A stretch of DNA of 42,938 nucleotides from Desulfovirgula sp. GTDB lineage: Bacteria > Bacillota > Desulfotomaculia > Desulfotomaculales > Desulfocucumaceae. Shown piece after piece: positions 8,366 through 16,375 of the stretch. Each line of letters begins with the position of its first letter. The first letter of the stretch is position 1. The stretch lies in assembly GCA_020725625.1 (NCBI GenBank), contig DYET01000032.1:1-42938 (forward strand), read 5' to 3'. Both the position numbers and the translations under genes were made by a program. The notes under the pieces are model-generated. The model was not told the DNA's origin. It worked only from the letters and a program-made list of their open reading frames with translations, and did not search any database.

Positions 8366-8464
8366 AGAATCCAGAATCCAGAAGTCAGAATCCAGAAGTC
8401 AGAATCCAGAATCCAGAATAAAAAAACACAGAATTCTGGATTCTGAGTTCTAGTTCTGACTCTT
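8366..8464. repeat. Reiterated CAGAATCCAGAAGT repeat with imperfect inverted half
   Basis: The left part (8366-8420) is built of overlapping copies of AGAATCCAGA and AGAAGTCAGA; the right part (8431-8464), after an A-rich loop, is its imperfect reverse complement (GAATTCTGGATTCTGAG...). The transcript could fold into one long, slipped hairpin. It fills the pdaD-speE spacer. Confidence 0.8.
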
Positions 8465-8486
8465 AAGAAATACAGGAGGGCTAAAA

Positions 8487-9314
8487 TTGAACCTTTGGTT
8501 CACCGAATACCAGAATGAAAACCTGATTATCGGCTGCCGTTTATCCAAAACCCTTCATTATGAAAAGACTCCCTTCCAGGAAATCATGGTGGTGGACACC
8601 GTCCAGTTCGGCAGGATGCTCCTGCTGGACGACGTCATTCAAACCACGGTGGCGGACGAGTTCGTGTACCATGAAATGATCACTCACGTGGGGCTCAATA
8701 CCCTGCCCGAACCCCGCCGCGTACTGATCATCGGGGGAGGGGACGGGGGATCGGTCAGGGAGGTTCTCAGGCACAGGTCCGTGGAGAAGGTCACCTTGGT
8801 GGAGATAGACCGCGGGGTCATCGAGGCGGCCAAAAAGTACCTGCCCGAAATCAGCTGCGGCCTGGAGGATCCCCGGGCCGAGATTGTCATCGACGACGGC
8901 ATCAGGCACGTGAAGGAAAACAAAAACACCTACGACATGATTATCGTGGACTCCACGGATCCCGTGGGGCCCGCCGAGGGGCTCTTCGGAGCCGATTTTT
9001 ACCGTGACGTTTACGGCGCCCTGACCGAAAGCGGCCTGTTTGTAGCCCAGAGCGAGTCGCCGTTCTTTAACCGGGACCTGATCAGCAGGATAATTGGCAA
9101 CGTGCGTTCAATATTCCCCGTGGTCAGACTTTTCCTGGCCAATGTTCCCACCTACCCGGGGGGGTTGTGGACCTTCACCATGGGCAGCAAAAAGCACGAT
9201 CCTCTGGAGGTGGACACCGGGAAGATCGCCCCGCTGGGGACAAAATATTACAGTCCCGGCCTTCACAGGGCCTGCTTCGTACTCCCGCCCTTTGTGAAGG
9301 AACTGCTAAAATAG
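8487..9314 (+). CDS. speE: Spermidine synthase (polyamine aminopropyltransferase)
   Basis: Transfers the aminopropyl group from decarboxylated S-adenosylmethionine to putrescine (or, in some thermophiles, to agmatine). The 275-residue protein has the N-terminal beta-domain ([20 protein letters not shown]), the SAM-binding GGGDGG motif near residue 84, an acidic LVEID near 105, the IDDGIRHV and [13 protein letters not shown] substrate-pocket motifs near 135-165, and QSESPF. Length is standard. The TTG start follows AGGAGGG with good spacing. It sits in a co-directional set with pdaD and the agmatinase; no S-adenosylmethionine decarboxylase gene (speD) is in the window, so the aminopropyl donor must come from elsewhere. 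Confidence 0.95.
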   Translation: MNLWFTEYQNENLIIGCRLSKTLHYEKTPFQEIMVVDTVQFGRMLLLDDVIQTTVADEFVYHEMITHVGLNTLPEPRRVLIIGGGDGGSVREVLRHRSVEKVTLVEIDRGVIEAAKKYLPEISCGLEDPRAEIVIDDGIRHVKENKNTYDMIIVDSTDPVGPAEGLFGADFYRDVYGALTESGLFVAQSESPFFNRDLISRIIGNVRSIFPVVRLFLANVPTYPGGLWTFTMGSKKHDPLEVDTGKIAPLGTKYYSPGLHRACFVLPPFVKELLK

Positions 9315-9337
9315 CTGAAAAAAAGTAAGGACTTAGG

Positions 9338-9426
9338 GTCAGAAGACAGAAGACAGTATACATGAGACAGAAGGCAGGAGGATAAAACATTCTCTATTCT
9401 GTCTCCGCATTTTGTTTTCCTGTTTC
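9338..9426. repeat. Second purine/pyrimidine repeat with inverted arms
   Basis: Reiterated AGAAGACAG-type sequence (9338-9356), an AGACAGAA arm (9365-9372) and its exact complement TTCTGTCT (9397-9404), then a pyrimidine-rich tail. It has the same layout as the repeat before speE but a different unit, and fills the speE-speB spacer. Confidence 0.65.
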
Positions 9427-9448
9427 CGACCGGTTTTTAGGTGGTTGT

Positions 9449-10303
9449 ATGTATACCGAGGTTTTCAGCGGTTTTTTGGGCAGCAGCGCTGACTACTGGG
9501 GAGCTGACACGGTTATCCTCGGCGCTCCCATGGACCAGACGGCCAGCTTCAGGCCCGGCGCCAGGGACGGCCCCAGGCAGATACGCAGCGTCAGCGAGGT
9601 GCTGGAGGAGTATAGCCCCCGCCTGGACAGGGACCTGTCGGACTACAGGTATGCCGACCTGGGCGACGTGACCATGGTTCCCGGCAGGGTCGAAGAGAAC
9701 CTGGAAAGGATTGCCCATTCCGCCCGCACGGTGTTCCGGGACGGCAAGCTTCTGGTTATGCTGGGGGGAGAGCATCTGGTGACACTTCCGGCGGTGCAGT
9801 GCGCTGCCGAGGTGTATCCGGGGCTTTCGGTCGTTCACTTTGACGCCCACGCCGACCTCAGGGAAATGTATCTGGGCATGCGCCTGTCCCACGCCACGGT
9901 AATGAGGCGGGTAGTCGAGATAATAGGGGGAGGCAGCCTCTTTCAATTCGGCATCCGGTCCGGAACCAGGGAGGAATTCGCCTTCGCCAGGTCGTCGGTG
10001 AATTTTCACGGCGGGCTGAAAAGCGGCGACGTGGTTAAAGCGGCGGAAAAATTAAGGGAGAAGCCGGTCTACATAACGCTTGACATCGATGTCCTGGACC
10101 CGTCCTTTGCCCCCGGGACCGGCACGCCGGAACCCGGCGGCTGTACGCCGGACGAGTTGTTTGCGGCGCTGGAGGCCCTGGCGGGGCTCAACGTGGTCGG
10201 GTTTGACCTGGTGGAAGTGTGCCCGGCTTACGACCGGAGCGAACGCACCTCCATTCTGGCTGCAAAGCTGGTCAGGGAGGCCATCCTCCTGTTTGCTCCC
10301 TGA
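9449..10303 (+). CDS. speB: Agmatinase family ureohydrolase
   Basis: Manganese-dependent hydrolase that splits agmatine to putrescine and urea. All ureohydrolase metal motifs are present: GGEH (His109), FDAHAD (Asp132, His134, Asp136) and DIDVLDPSFAPGTGTPEPGG (Asp212, Asp214), plus the C-terminal DLVEVCP Glu. Length 284 residues is typical. The ATG has AGGTGG just upstream. It is the third gene of the operon that makes agmatine, so agmatine or N1-aminopropylagmatine is the likely substrate rather than arginine, guanidinobutyrate or formiminoglutamate. Which of the two cannot be decided from sequence alone. Confidence 0.92.
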   Translation: MYTEVFSGFLGSSADYWGADTVILGAPMDQTASFRPGARDGPRQIRSVSEVLEEYSPRLDRDLSDYRYADLGDVTMVPGRVEENLERIAHSARTVFRDGKLLVMLGGEHLVTLPAVQCAAEVYPGLSVVHFDAHADLREMYLGMRLSHATVMRRVVEIIGGGSLFQFGIRSGTREEFAFARSSVNFHGGLKSGDVVKAAEKLREKPVYITLDIDVLDPSFAPGTGTPEPGGCTPDELFAALEALAGLNVVGFDLVEVCPAYDRSERTSILAAKLVREAILLFAP

Positions 10304-10358
10304 CTTCCCCGCTTTTTCATCCATACCGCCGGCCCGGCCGACGTTCCTTTCCAAGCCG

Positions 10359-10682
10359 TCATTCCTGCGGTCCCCTTGCTTTCAGCCAGGCGGCAATTAC
10401 GCGGTCCGGAAGCTGTTCTTCAGGGCAGTAACTGTCGTCGACCAGCCGCCCCCTCACCACTGTGTGATGCCTGTAGCCGGCATGGTCTTCCGGGCTGACG
10501 CACCCGGTTTCACAGCCGTTAATTATTAGAAGGAAATCTGCCTCCGGCCTTCCGCAGGATTTTTCGGGGTACACCAGCCGGGCGCCCGCCCCGGCCAGCG
10601 CGGCGGCCAGACTTTCCCGGTTTATTCTCGGGTTGCAACCCCCGCAGTATTTTACTGACACCGTGTTATTGCCGGCCCGCAC
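10359..10682 (-). CDS. Small CGGCNP-motif cysteine protein, function unknown
   Basis: 107-residue protein that I cannot assign to a named function. It opens with VKYCGGCNPRINR (Cys13, Cys16), followed by an alanine-rich helix, then KSCGRPEADFLLIINGCETGC (Cys43, Cys57, Cys61) and a late Cys86. The spacing resembles small metal- or cluster-binding proteins with an alpha/beta fold; I recall similar CGGCNPR proteins in anaerobic Firmicutes and Deltaproteobacteria, without a defined role. GTG start at 10682 is supported by GGGGG seven bases upstream. It converges with speB and shows no operon partner; the 10304-10358 spacer holds no clear terminator. Confidence 0.75.
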   Translation of the reverse strand: MRAGNNTVSVKYCGGCNPRINRESLAAALAGAGARLVYPEKSCGRPEADFLLIINGCETGCVSPEDHAGYRHHTVVRGRLVDDSYCPEEQLPDRVIAAWLKARGPQE

Positions 10683-10777
10683 AATTAAACCCCCGTTAAA
10701 AACAGGCTGATTGATGCAGATACAGCCCGGCCCGTCAGCCGGGCGGCCACCTTTTTTCCCCGGCGGAAGAAAATCAA

Positions 10778-10800
10778 ATGCTCCGATATTTCCGGAGCAT
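10778..10800 (-). terminator. Hairpin after the 44-aa membrane peptide gene
   Basis: ATGCTCCG/CGGAGCAT arms with a seven-base loop, followed on the minus strand by TTGATTTTCTT. Confidence 0.5.
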
Positions 10801-10830
10801 CCGCTTCATTTTCATTGGGTCTCCTTTATA

Positions 10831-10965
10831 TCAATGATGCTGGTCACCGGTATGTTCGAACTTGGTGGTGGCCAGAGTCATTTCCCGGGCGGTGCCACTT
10901 ACCAGCATAGCTATTATCGCTCCCGAAAAAGCCACGGCCAGGGCAATTAAAATTTTAGATCCCAT
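10831..10965 (-). CDS. Small single-pass membrane protein (44 aa)
   Basis: MGSKILIALAVAFSGAIIAM opens a hydrophobic helix of about 20 residues followed by a short polar tail ending in His-His. No family is recognised. GAGGAGG lies 13 bases upstream of the ATG, which is long; an ATT codon four bases after it (three codons upstream) is an unlikely alternative. A hairpin terminator follows. The open frame extends upstream to 11124, but that extension overlaps the divergent gene's leader and looks non-coding. It is plausible as a real small membrane peptide, moderate confidence. Confidence 0.5.
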   Translation of the reverse strand: MGSKILIALAVAFSGAIIAMLVSGTAREMTLATTKFEHTGDQHH

Positions 10966-11122
10966 TTTTAGAATGAAACCTCCTCTCCCATTTATCTTTA
11001 ATTTAAAGAATAAACCAAGCAGGTGAAAAAGGCAAGCCTGCCGTGACTTCCTCCGGCTCCCGAAATTTCCGTACAAGGGTGTTTTCATAATAATTTGCGC
11101 TGGATGAAAGCAAAATAACTTC

Positions 11123-11530
11123 ATGGTATACAGGTTCGCAATCTACGGGCTGATCGGATGGGCGCTGGAAATATTGTGGACGGGTCTTGGGTCCGCCTTC
11201 AAGGGGGATGTGCGGCTGTCGGCCAGCACCTACCTCTGGATGTTTCCAATTTACGGCCTGGCCGTTTTCCTGGAGCAGCTGCACGACCGGATCAGGGCCT
11301 GGCCCTGGCCGGCCCGGGGGGTTTTATGGGTCCTGGCAATCTGGACCATCGAGTACGTCACCGGGGGGACGATCAGGCTTTTAACCGGGGCCAGTCCCTG
11401 GAACTATGCCGGGACTACCAGGTGGCAGCTAGACGGCCTCATCCGCCTGGACATGGCCCCCCTCTGGTTTGGAACCGGATTTCTGTTCGAGCGGGTGCAC
11501 GACTTCCTGGTCAGGTTAATGAAGGTTTGA
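11123..11530 (+). CDS. Putative ABC-transporter type IV (PF06541-like) membrane protein
   Basis: 135-residue integral membrane protein with about four hydrophobic segments. The N-terminal YGLIGWALEILWTG, the central IWTIEYVTGG and the WNYAG motif are typical of the family annotated as putative ABC-transporter type IV / CmpB (earlier DUF1113), whose members are not proven transporters. The start ATG at 11123 has no strong Shine-Dalgarno (TAACTTC upstream), so the start is less sure. No ATPase is adjacent; the downstream RND operon has its own promoter. Confidence 0.72.
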   Translation: MVYRFAIYGLIGWALEILWTGLGSAFKGDVRLSASTYLWMFPIYGLAVFLEQLHDRIRAWPWPARGVLWVLAIWTIEYVTGGTIRLLTGASPWNYAGTTRWQLDGLIRLDMAPLWFGTGFLFERVHDFLVRLMKV

Positions 11531-11593
11531 CGCGGCCTGACTGATGCCTGCCGGCCCGGCGGGGTCAATTTCCTCAACGAAAAATTAATATGA

Positions 11594-11610
11594 GTTAACT
11601 AATTATTAAC
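11594..11610. promoter_or_regulatory. Inverted repeat abutting the -35 box of the RND operon
   Basis: GTTAA-N7-TTAAC directly upstream of TTGAAG; possible regulator binding site. Confidence 0.4.
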
Positions 11611-11639
11611 TTGAAGTGCTTTAAATGTAATTGCATAAT
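11611..11639 (+). promoter_or_regulatory. Sigma-A-type promoter of the RND efflux operon
   Basis: TTGAAG and CATAAT with a 17-base spacer; expected start near 11646, about 60 bases before the adaptor gene. Confidence 0.6.
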
Positions 11640-11643
11640 AAAA

Positions 11644-11658
11644 TATCGATATGCGATA
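11644..11658. promoter_or_regulatory. Operator-like inverted repeat at the RND transcription start
   Basis: TATCG-ATATG-CGATA, five-base arms, sits at the predicted +1. Position and symmetry suit a TetR- or MarR-type repressor, but no regulator gene is adjacent. Confidence 0.45.
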
Positions 11659-11707
11659 CATGTGTTAATATTTTGTGGAACGATCGGAAAACAGGGGGAG
11701 AGGTCAG

Positions 11708-12814
11708 TTGATTAAAAAGAAAATATTTTTTTTCACGGCGGGTTTACTGGCGGTTTTTCTGCTGGCCTACACGGCGTGTTCCGCTGGGGCCGGGAAGAAC
11801 GGCGGTAAAAAGGAGCCTCCGGCGCCGAAACCCATACCCGTAAAAACGGCCCTGGCCGTCCAGGGGACCGTTACCCCTTCGCTTATCCTGAGCGGGTCTG
11901 TGGCCGGGGACAAAGAGGTGGTTCTTACCGCCAAAACCCAAGGAGTTGTTACCAGGCTGGGCGCCAGGACCGGCCACCAGATAACCGGAGGGCAGGTGCT
12001 GGCGATGCTGGAGAGCAACAACCAGCAGCTGACGCTGGAGAAGTCCCGGGAACAGGTAGCCGCCGCCGGCCTGACCCTGGAGAAGGCGAAAACCGACTTT
12101 GCCAGGATCAGTGAGCTTTACCGGCAAGGGGCAGCGTCCAAGGCCGACTACGAGAACGCCGAACACATGCTGAAGAGCGCCCAGGCGGCGTACAACGTGG
12201 CCCTATCGGACAGCCAGCTGGCGGGCCAGCAGCTCAGGGACACCACCGTGACGGCTCCTTTTGCCGGCAGTGTGGTGGAATGTTTTGTGGAAGAGGGCGA
12301 AATGGTTTTTCCGGGAACCAAGCTGATGACTGTGGTCAGCGACTCCGGCCTGAAAATTAAAGCCAACATTACCGCGAACCAGTTAAAGCTGGTGTCCGGG
12401 GGCCAGAAGGGAGTATTCACTACCGGTGTTCACCCCGGGAAGGAATTCGCCTGCACTGTAAAGAGCATCAGTACCAAGGCAAACCCCAGCAACCTTACGT
12501 ATGCCGTAGAACTGACCCTTTCCGAAGACGCCGGCAGTACGCTGAAATCGGGCATGTTAGGCCACGTCAAGCTGGAGACCGCAGGCATACCCGGCACCGT
12601 TATTCCCCGTGAGGCCATGCTGACCAGGGACGAGTCCGGGGAGGCCGAGGTTTTCGCGGTCAGGGACGGGAAGGCGTTTAAAAAGAAAATAAAAACCGGC
12701 TTGAGCGACGACAAGAATATCGCCGTACTGGAGGGGCTGGAACCCGGGGATAAAGTGGTAACATTCGGCCAGAGCCTGTTAAAAGAAGGCGCTTCGGTAA
12801 CCGAGGGGGAGTAA
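11708..12814 (+). CDS. RND efflux periplasmic adaptor (membrane fusion protein)
   Basis: HlyD/AcrA-type adaptor, 368 residues. A basic N-terminus (MIKKK) is followed by a hydrophobic helix ending at AYTAC; the cysteine could be lipidated, though Tyr at -3 is a poor lipobox. Then come the lipoyl-like half-motif (VVLTAKTQGVVTRLGARTGH), a coiled-coil hairpin (~100-165), the second lipoyl half (TVTAPFAGSVVECFVEEGE), a beta-barrel and a membrane-proximal domain ending PGDKVVTFG. TTG at 11708 is preferred to GTG at 11675 because GGGGGAGAGG lies just upstream and the signal sequence then starts properly. One base separates its stop from the RND gene, so the two are translationally coupled. Confidence 0.9.
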   Translation: MIKKKIFFFTAGLLAVFLLAYTACSAGAGKNGGKKEPPAPKPIPVKTALAVQGTVTPSLILSGSVAGDKEVVLTAKTQGVVTRLGARTGHQITGGQVLAMLESNNQQLTLEKSREQVAAAGLTLEKAKTDFARISELYRQGAASKADYENAEHMLKSAQAAYNVALSDSQLAGQQLRDTTVTAPFAGSVVECFVEEGEMVFPGTKLMTVVSDSGLKIKANITANQLKLVSGGQKGVFTTGVHPGKEFACTVKSISTKANPSNLTYAVELTLSEDAGSTLKSGMLGHVKLETAGIPGTVIPREAMLTRDESGEAEVFAVRDGKAFKKKIKTGLSDDKNIAVLEGLEPGDKVVTFGQSLLKEGASVTEGE

Positions 12815-12815
12815 A

Positions 12816-15800
12816 ATGAAAATTACAGAATTTTCCCTCAGGCGGCCGTCGTTTATTACTGTAGTTTTTCTTGCCCTGTTGATCCTGGGGATATTCAGCT
12901 ACGGGCGACTGCCCGCGGACCTGCTGCCCAAGATGGGGTTTCCCTTCGTGGCGATACTCGTGCCCTACCCCGGGGCGGGCCCAGAGGACGTGGAACGTAA
13001 AGTAGCCAAACCCTTGGAGGATGCCATGTCCTCGCTAAACAATATAGAATCCGTTTACTCAGGGTCCCAGGAAGGCATGGCCATGCTTTGGATAGAATTT
13101 AAACTGGACGCCGATCCGGACTTGGCGGTTAACGAGGTGCAGAGAAAGTACAACGCCGTTATCAACCAACTGCCCGTAGAGGCCGAACCGGCCACCATCC
13201 TGCAGTGGAACATGAACGACGTACCGATCATGCAGTACTCCATCACCGGCAACCTGCCCCCGGCGGAACTGTTCAACCTGGTTAAAAACGACATCCAGAC
13301 TGAGATCCAGCAGGTGAAGGGAGTCAGCAGGGTTACTCTGCTGGGGGGCAAGGAGAGGGAGATACGCCTGGAGGTACAGCCGGACCTCCTGCAGGCATAT
13401 AAAGTTCCGCTTCTTCAGATGATGGCGGCCGTGCAGGGAGAAAATCAGAACGTTCCTGCCGGCAAAGTGGAAAAAAGCGGCAAGAACTACATAGTCAGGG
13501 TAAAATCCCAGGTATCGAACATAGCTGAGTTGGAAAACATCATTGTGGCCCGCACCGCCTCGGGCCCGGTTTACTTGCGGGACGTGGCCAGGGTAAAGGA
13601 CGCCTTCAAGGACGACACAAGCATTGTCCGCCTCAACGGGGAACCGGGCATCGGGCTGATGGTTTTTAAAAGGACCGACGCCAACACCATTGAGACCAGC
13701 AAAAAGGTCAAGCAGGCAGTCAGCCAGCTGGAAAAAAAATACGGGATCAGTATCTCCCTGGCTTATGACTCGGCGGATTTCATCAAAAGCTCCCTGAGCG
13801 GGGTGCAGGAAGAGCTGCTTTTGGCGGTTCTGATAGTGGCCCTGGTGATCTTTATATTTCTGGGAAGCTGGCAGGGGTCTTCGGTGATATTGCTTTCCAT
13901 ACCCACATCGCTGATAGGCACCCTGGTCTTTATGATGCTTTTCGATATCTCGCTGAATTTGATGAGCCTGATGGGAGCGGCCCTGGTGGTGGGGATAATC
14001 GTGGACGACTCCATCGTGGTGCTGGAGAACATACAGCGCCACATGGAGAAAGGTTTGGACCGGGTGTCGGCGGTCATACAGAGCAGCAGGGAAATAGGCA
14101 TTGCCGTGGTGGGCATTTCCCTGACCCTGGTGGTGGTTTTCCTGCCCATGGCCCTGGTGCCCGGCATCGCCGGCAAGATCTTCCGGGAGTTCGGGCTGGT
14201 GGTGGTGTGCGCCACCTTGCTCTCCCTGGTGGTGGCCGTTACGCTTATACCGCTTTTGGCCTCCAGGTGGGCCGGCCTGGGTGAAAGAGGGGGCCAGCCG
14301 TTTGTTTCCAAGATTCTGGGCAGGTTTGAAAATTTCCTGTCGGGACTGAGCAAGAGCTACGAACGAGTGATAAGCCAGTCGTTAAACCATAAAAAACTGG
14401 TGCTGGCCGTGGCTGTTGGATCCCTGTTGGTTTCCGGGGCGCTTATTCCCCTGCGCGTGGTGGGTACCGAGTTTATGCCCAAGGTAGACCGGGGCGAATT
14501 TATCCTCAAGCTAACCGCCCCGCCGGGGACCAGCCTGACCAAAATGGACTCCCTGGTGAAGGGTGTGGAGGACGAGATCCGTTCCCTGCCGGAGGTCAAG
14601 GACGTATACACGTCCCTGGGCTACACCACCGGAGGGTACGACGCCGCGTCGTCCAGCAACATAGCAGAAATAAAAGTTATCCTGAAAGAAGCGGGGCCGG
14701 AAAAAAGCGGCCTGGTTAAAGAGAAGGTGAAGGCCATGGCCGACCGCAGGGCCGGCATTGAGTCGAGCATAGTGCTGACATCCCTCTTCGGGGGCGCCGA
14801 GGACGCCGACCTGAGGATTGAGGTCAGGGGAAGCAACCTTGAAAGGCTGAAGCAGTCTGCGGAATTGGTCAAGGAGACCGTGTCCTCAATCCAGGGTGTC
14901 AGGGAAGTGCGCACCACTATCGAAAGCGGCCTGCCCGAGTACAACATCAGGGTGGACCGGGACACTGCAGCGGCCCACGGGATTCTTACCGGGGACGTGG
15001 CGAATACCTTAGGCCTGTATGTCACCGGGAAGGTAGTGGGCAAGTTCAGCGACGGGGAAGATCAGTATGACGTACGACTCATTGCCGGCCCCGAATCCCG
15101 CAACGATCCCAATGACATGGCCGACTTGCTGGTGGCCAACCCCACCGGCGAGCTGATCAAGGTGGGGCAGATAGCAAAATTCAGCCAGGGGGAAGCGCTG
15201 AAAAAAATCGAGCGGATCGACCGCCAGCGGATGATTGCCGTCAACGCCAACCTGGAGGGGCGGAGCCTGGGGGACGTGGTCAACGACTTCAAGCAAAAAC
15301 TTAAGGATTTGAATCTGCCCCCGGATGTCAACGTGGTGTTCGAGGGCGGGCAGAAGATGTTCGAGGAGTCGATGAAGGACCTTTCCCTGGCCATGCTGAT
15401 CAGCTTTATATTCGTCTACCTGATCATGGTGGCCATATTCGAGTCTTTCCTGCTGCCCATGACTATCTGGCTGTCGGTGCCCATGGCCATGGTGGGGGCG
15501 CTCTTGGCCCTGGCCCTGACCAGGCAGACTCTGAACATATTTTCCATGGTGGGCATGATCATGCTGATCGGCCTGGTGACCAAAAACGCCATCCTGCTGG
15601 TGGATTTCACCAATACCCTGAGAGGGCGCGGCCTGGGCGTCAGGGAGGCCCTGATCCGGGCCGGGTCGGTCAGGCTGCGCCCGATCCTGATGACCACGGT
15701 TGCCATGATTACCGCCATGCTTCCCCTGGCCATGGGAATCTCCGCCGGTTCGGAAATGAGGCGGGGCATGTCGGCGGCGCTGATCGGCGGCCTGATATCA

Positions 15801-15923
15801 TCCACCATGCTGACCCTGGTGGTGGTGCCGGTGATATACAGCCTGCTGGAGTCCCTCAAGGAGAAAGTATACCGGCGGCGGGCCGCAGGGGCAGCCCCGG
15901 CCGGGGAGACAGGAAGGGTGTAG
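12816..15923 (+). CDS. RND-family efflux transporter (AcrB/SwrC-like)
   Basis: Proton-driven exporter of 1035 residues with the duplicated RND layout: TM1 near residues 10-30, a large pore/docking domain, TM2-6, a second loop domain and TM8-12. Signature stretches are PGAGPEDVERKVAKPLE, the TM4 motif GAALVVGIIVDDSIVVLENI with the paired Asp of the proton relay, and the second-half MVGMIMLIGLVTKNAILLVDF. HAE1-like features suggest hydrophobic/amphiphilic substrates. Partner is the adaptor one base upstream; no TolC-like outer-membrane channel is present, in line with a monoderm host, where SwrC in Bacillus works in a comparable way. The substrate is unknown. Confidence 0.94.
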   Translation: MKITEFSLRRPSFITVVFLALLILGIFSYGRLPADLLPKMGFPFVAILVPYPGAGPEDVERKVAKPLEDAMSSLNNIESVYSGSQEGMAMLWIEFKLDADPDLAVNEVQRKYNAVINQLPVEAEPATILQWNMNDVPIMQYSITGNLPPAELFNLVKNDIQTEIQQVKGVSRVTLLGGKEREIRLEVQPDLLQAYKVPLLQMMAAVQGENQNVPAGKVEKSGKNYIVRVKSQVSNIAELENIIVARTASGPVYLRDVARVKDAFKDDTSIVRLNGEPGIGLMVFKRTDANTIETSKKVKQAVSQLEKKYGISISLAYDSADFIKSSLSGVQEELLLAVLIVALVIFIFLGSWQGSSVILLSIPTSLIGTLVFMMLFDISLNLMSLMGAALVVGIIVDDSIVVLENIQRHMEKGLDRVSAVIQSSREIGIAVVGISLTLVVVFLPMALVPGIAGKIFREFGLVVVCATLLSLVVAVTLIPLLASRWAGLGERGGQPFVSKILGRFENFLSGLSKSYERVISQSLNHKKLVLAVAVGSLLVSGALIPLRVVGTEFMPKVDRGEFILKLTAPPGTSLTKMDSLVKGVEDEIRSLPEVKDVYTSLGYTTGGYDAASSSNIAEIKVILKEAGPEKSGLVKEKVKAMADRRAGIESSIVLTSLFGGAEDADLRIEVRGSNLERLKQSAELVKETVSSIQGVREVRTTIESGLPEYNIRVDRDTAAAHGILTGDVANTLGLYVTGKVVGKFSDGEDQYDVRLIAGPESRNDPNDMADLLVANPTGELIKVGQIAKFSQGEALKKIERIDRQRMIAVNANLEGRSLGDVVNDFKQKLKDLNLPPDVNVVFEGGQKMFEESMKDLSLAMLISFIFVYLIMVAIFESFLLPMTIWLSVPMAMVGALLALALTRQTLNIFSMVGMIMLIGLVTKNAILLVDFTNTLRGRGLGVREALIRAGSVRLRPILMTTVAMITAMLPLAMGISAGSEMRRGMSAALIGGLISSTMLTLVVVPVIYSLLESLKEKVYRRRAAGAAPAGETGRV

Positions 15924-16082
15924 ACCTGCCGGCGGCCGCGGAATTAAAAACGCCTGCGGCTGGCTTCCGGGAGGTGGCCCGGAACGCGGCAGACGCTGTG
16001 CAGGTAGACCCCGGGATTGAAGGATCTACACTGCATTAAACTGCTTGCGGCCTTCAACCTGGGGATAACATGTTGATAAATA

Positions 16083-16111
16083 TTGACATGGGTCTTGAGA
16101 CCCACGAAAAT
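16083..16111 (+). promoter_or_regulatory. Promoter with operator-like repeat filling its spacer
   Basis: Perfect TTGACA, 17-base spacer, GAAAAT. Sixteen of the 17 spacer bases form TGGGTCT-TG-AGACCCA, so a bound protein would cover the region between -35 and -10. Confidence 0.5.
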
Positions 16112-16146
16112 ACGTACGTTTTTTTTAAATAGGCTGTGGATAACTT

Positions 16147-16175
16147 GGCCGCCCCGGCGGCCGTTTTTGCTTTTT
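16147..16175 (+). terminator. Intrinsic terminator upstream of spo0B
   Basis: GGCCGCC/GGCGGCC arms followed by GTTTTTGCTTTTTT. It lies about 45 bases after the predicted start of the 16083 promoter, so it would give a very short RNA or act as an attenuator; it could also end the RND operon. Confidence 0.7.
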
Positions 16176-16375
16176 TCGGGCAAAATGAGTGATTTAAGTT
16201 CAGAAGGTGAAGGTTGAAGGCGGATGTTTTATAACGCCGACGTACTGCTGCGGGCGGCGGCATGCGCCCCGTTTTTCCTGAGACAGGCACTTTTTACTAT
16301 TTCCGGCATAATGCAGGAAAAACCTTTTTCTGGTCGAAATGCTATCATACAACGGCGCTTCAGGAGGCTGCGGGG

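Larger units (their letters stand above)
15924..16375 (+). other. Intergenic region: promoter-palindrome-terminator unit before spo0B
   Basis: No convincing gene. It holds a promoter whose spacer is an inverted repeat (16083-16111), an ACGTACGT palindrome (16112-16119), a hairpin terminator (16147-16175) and a possible weak Spo0A-like box (TGGTCGAAAT at 16331-16340). In Bacillus the rplU-ysxB-rpmA genes normally precede spo0B-obg; they are absent here. Confidence 0.6.

Noticed and set aside
13059-14042. 327-aa minus-strand frame
   Set aside because: Complement of the RND transporter gene, His/Gln-rich, no start signal.
16331-16340. Spo0A box before spo0B
   Set aside because: One mismatch to TGNCGAA and no second box; left only as a weak note.
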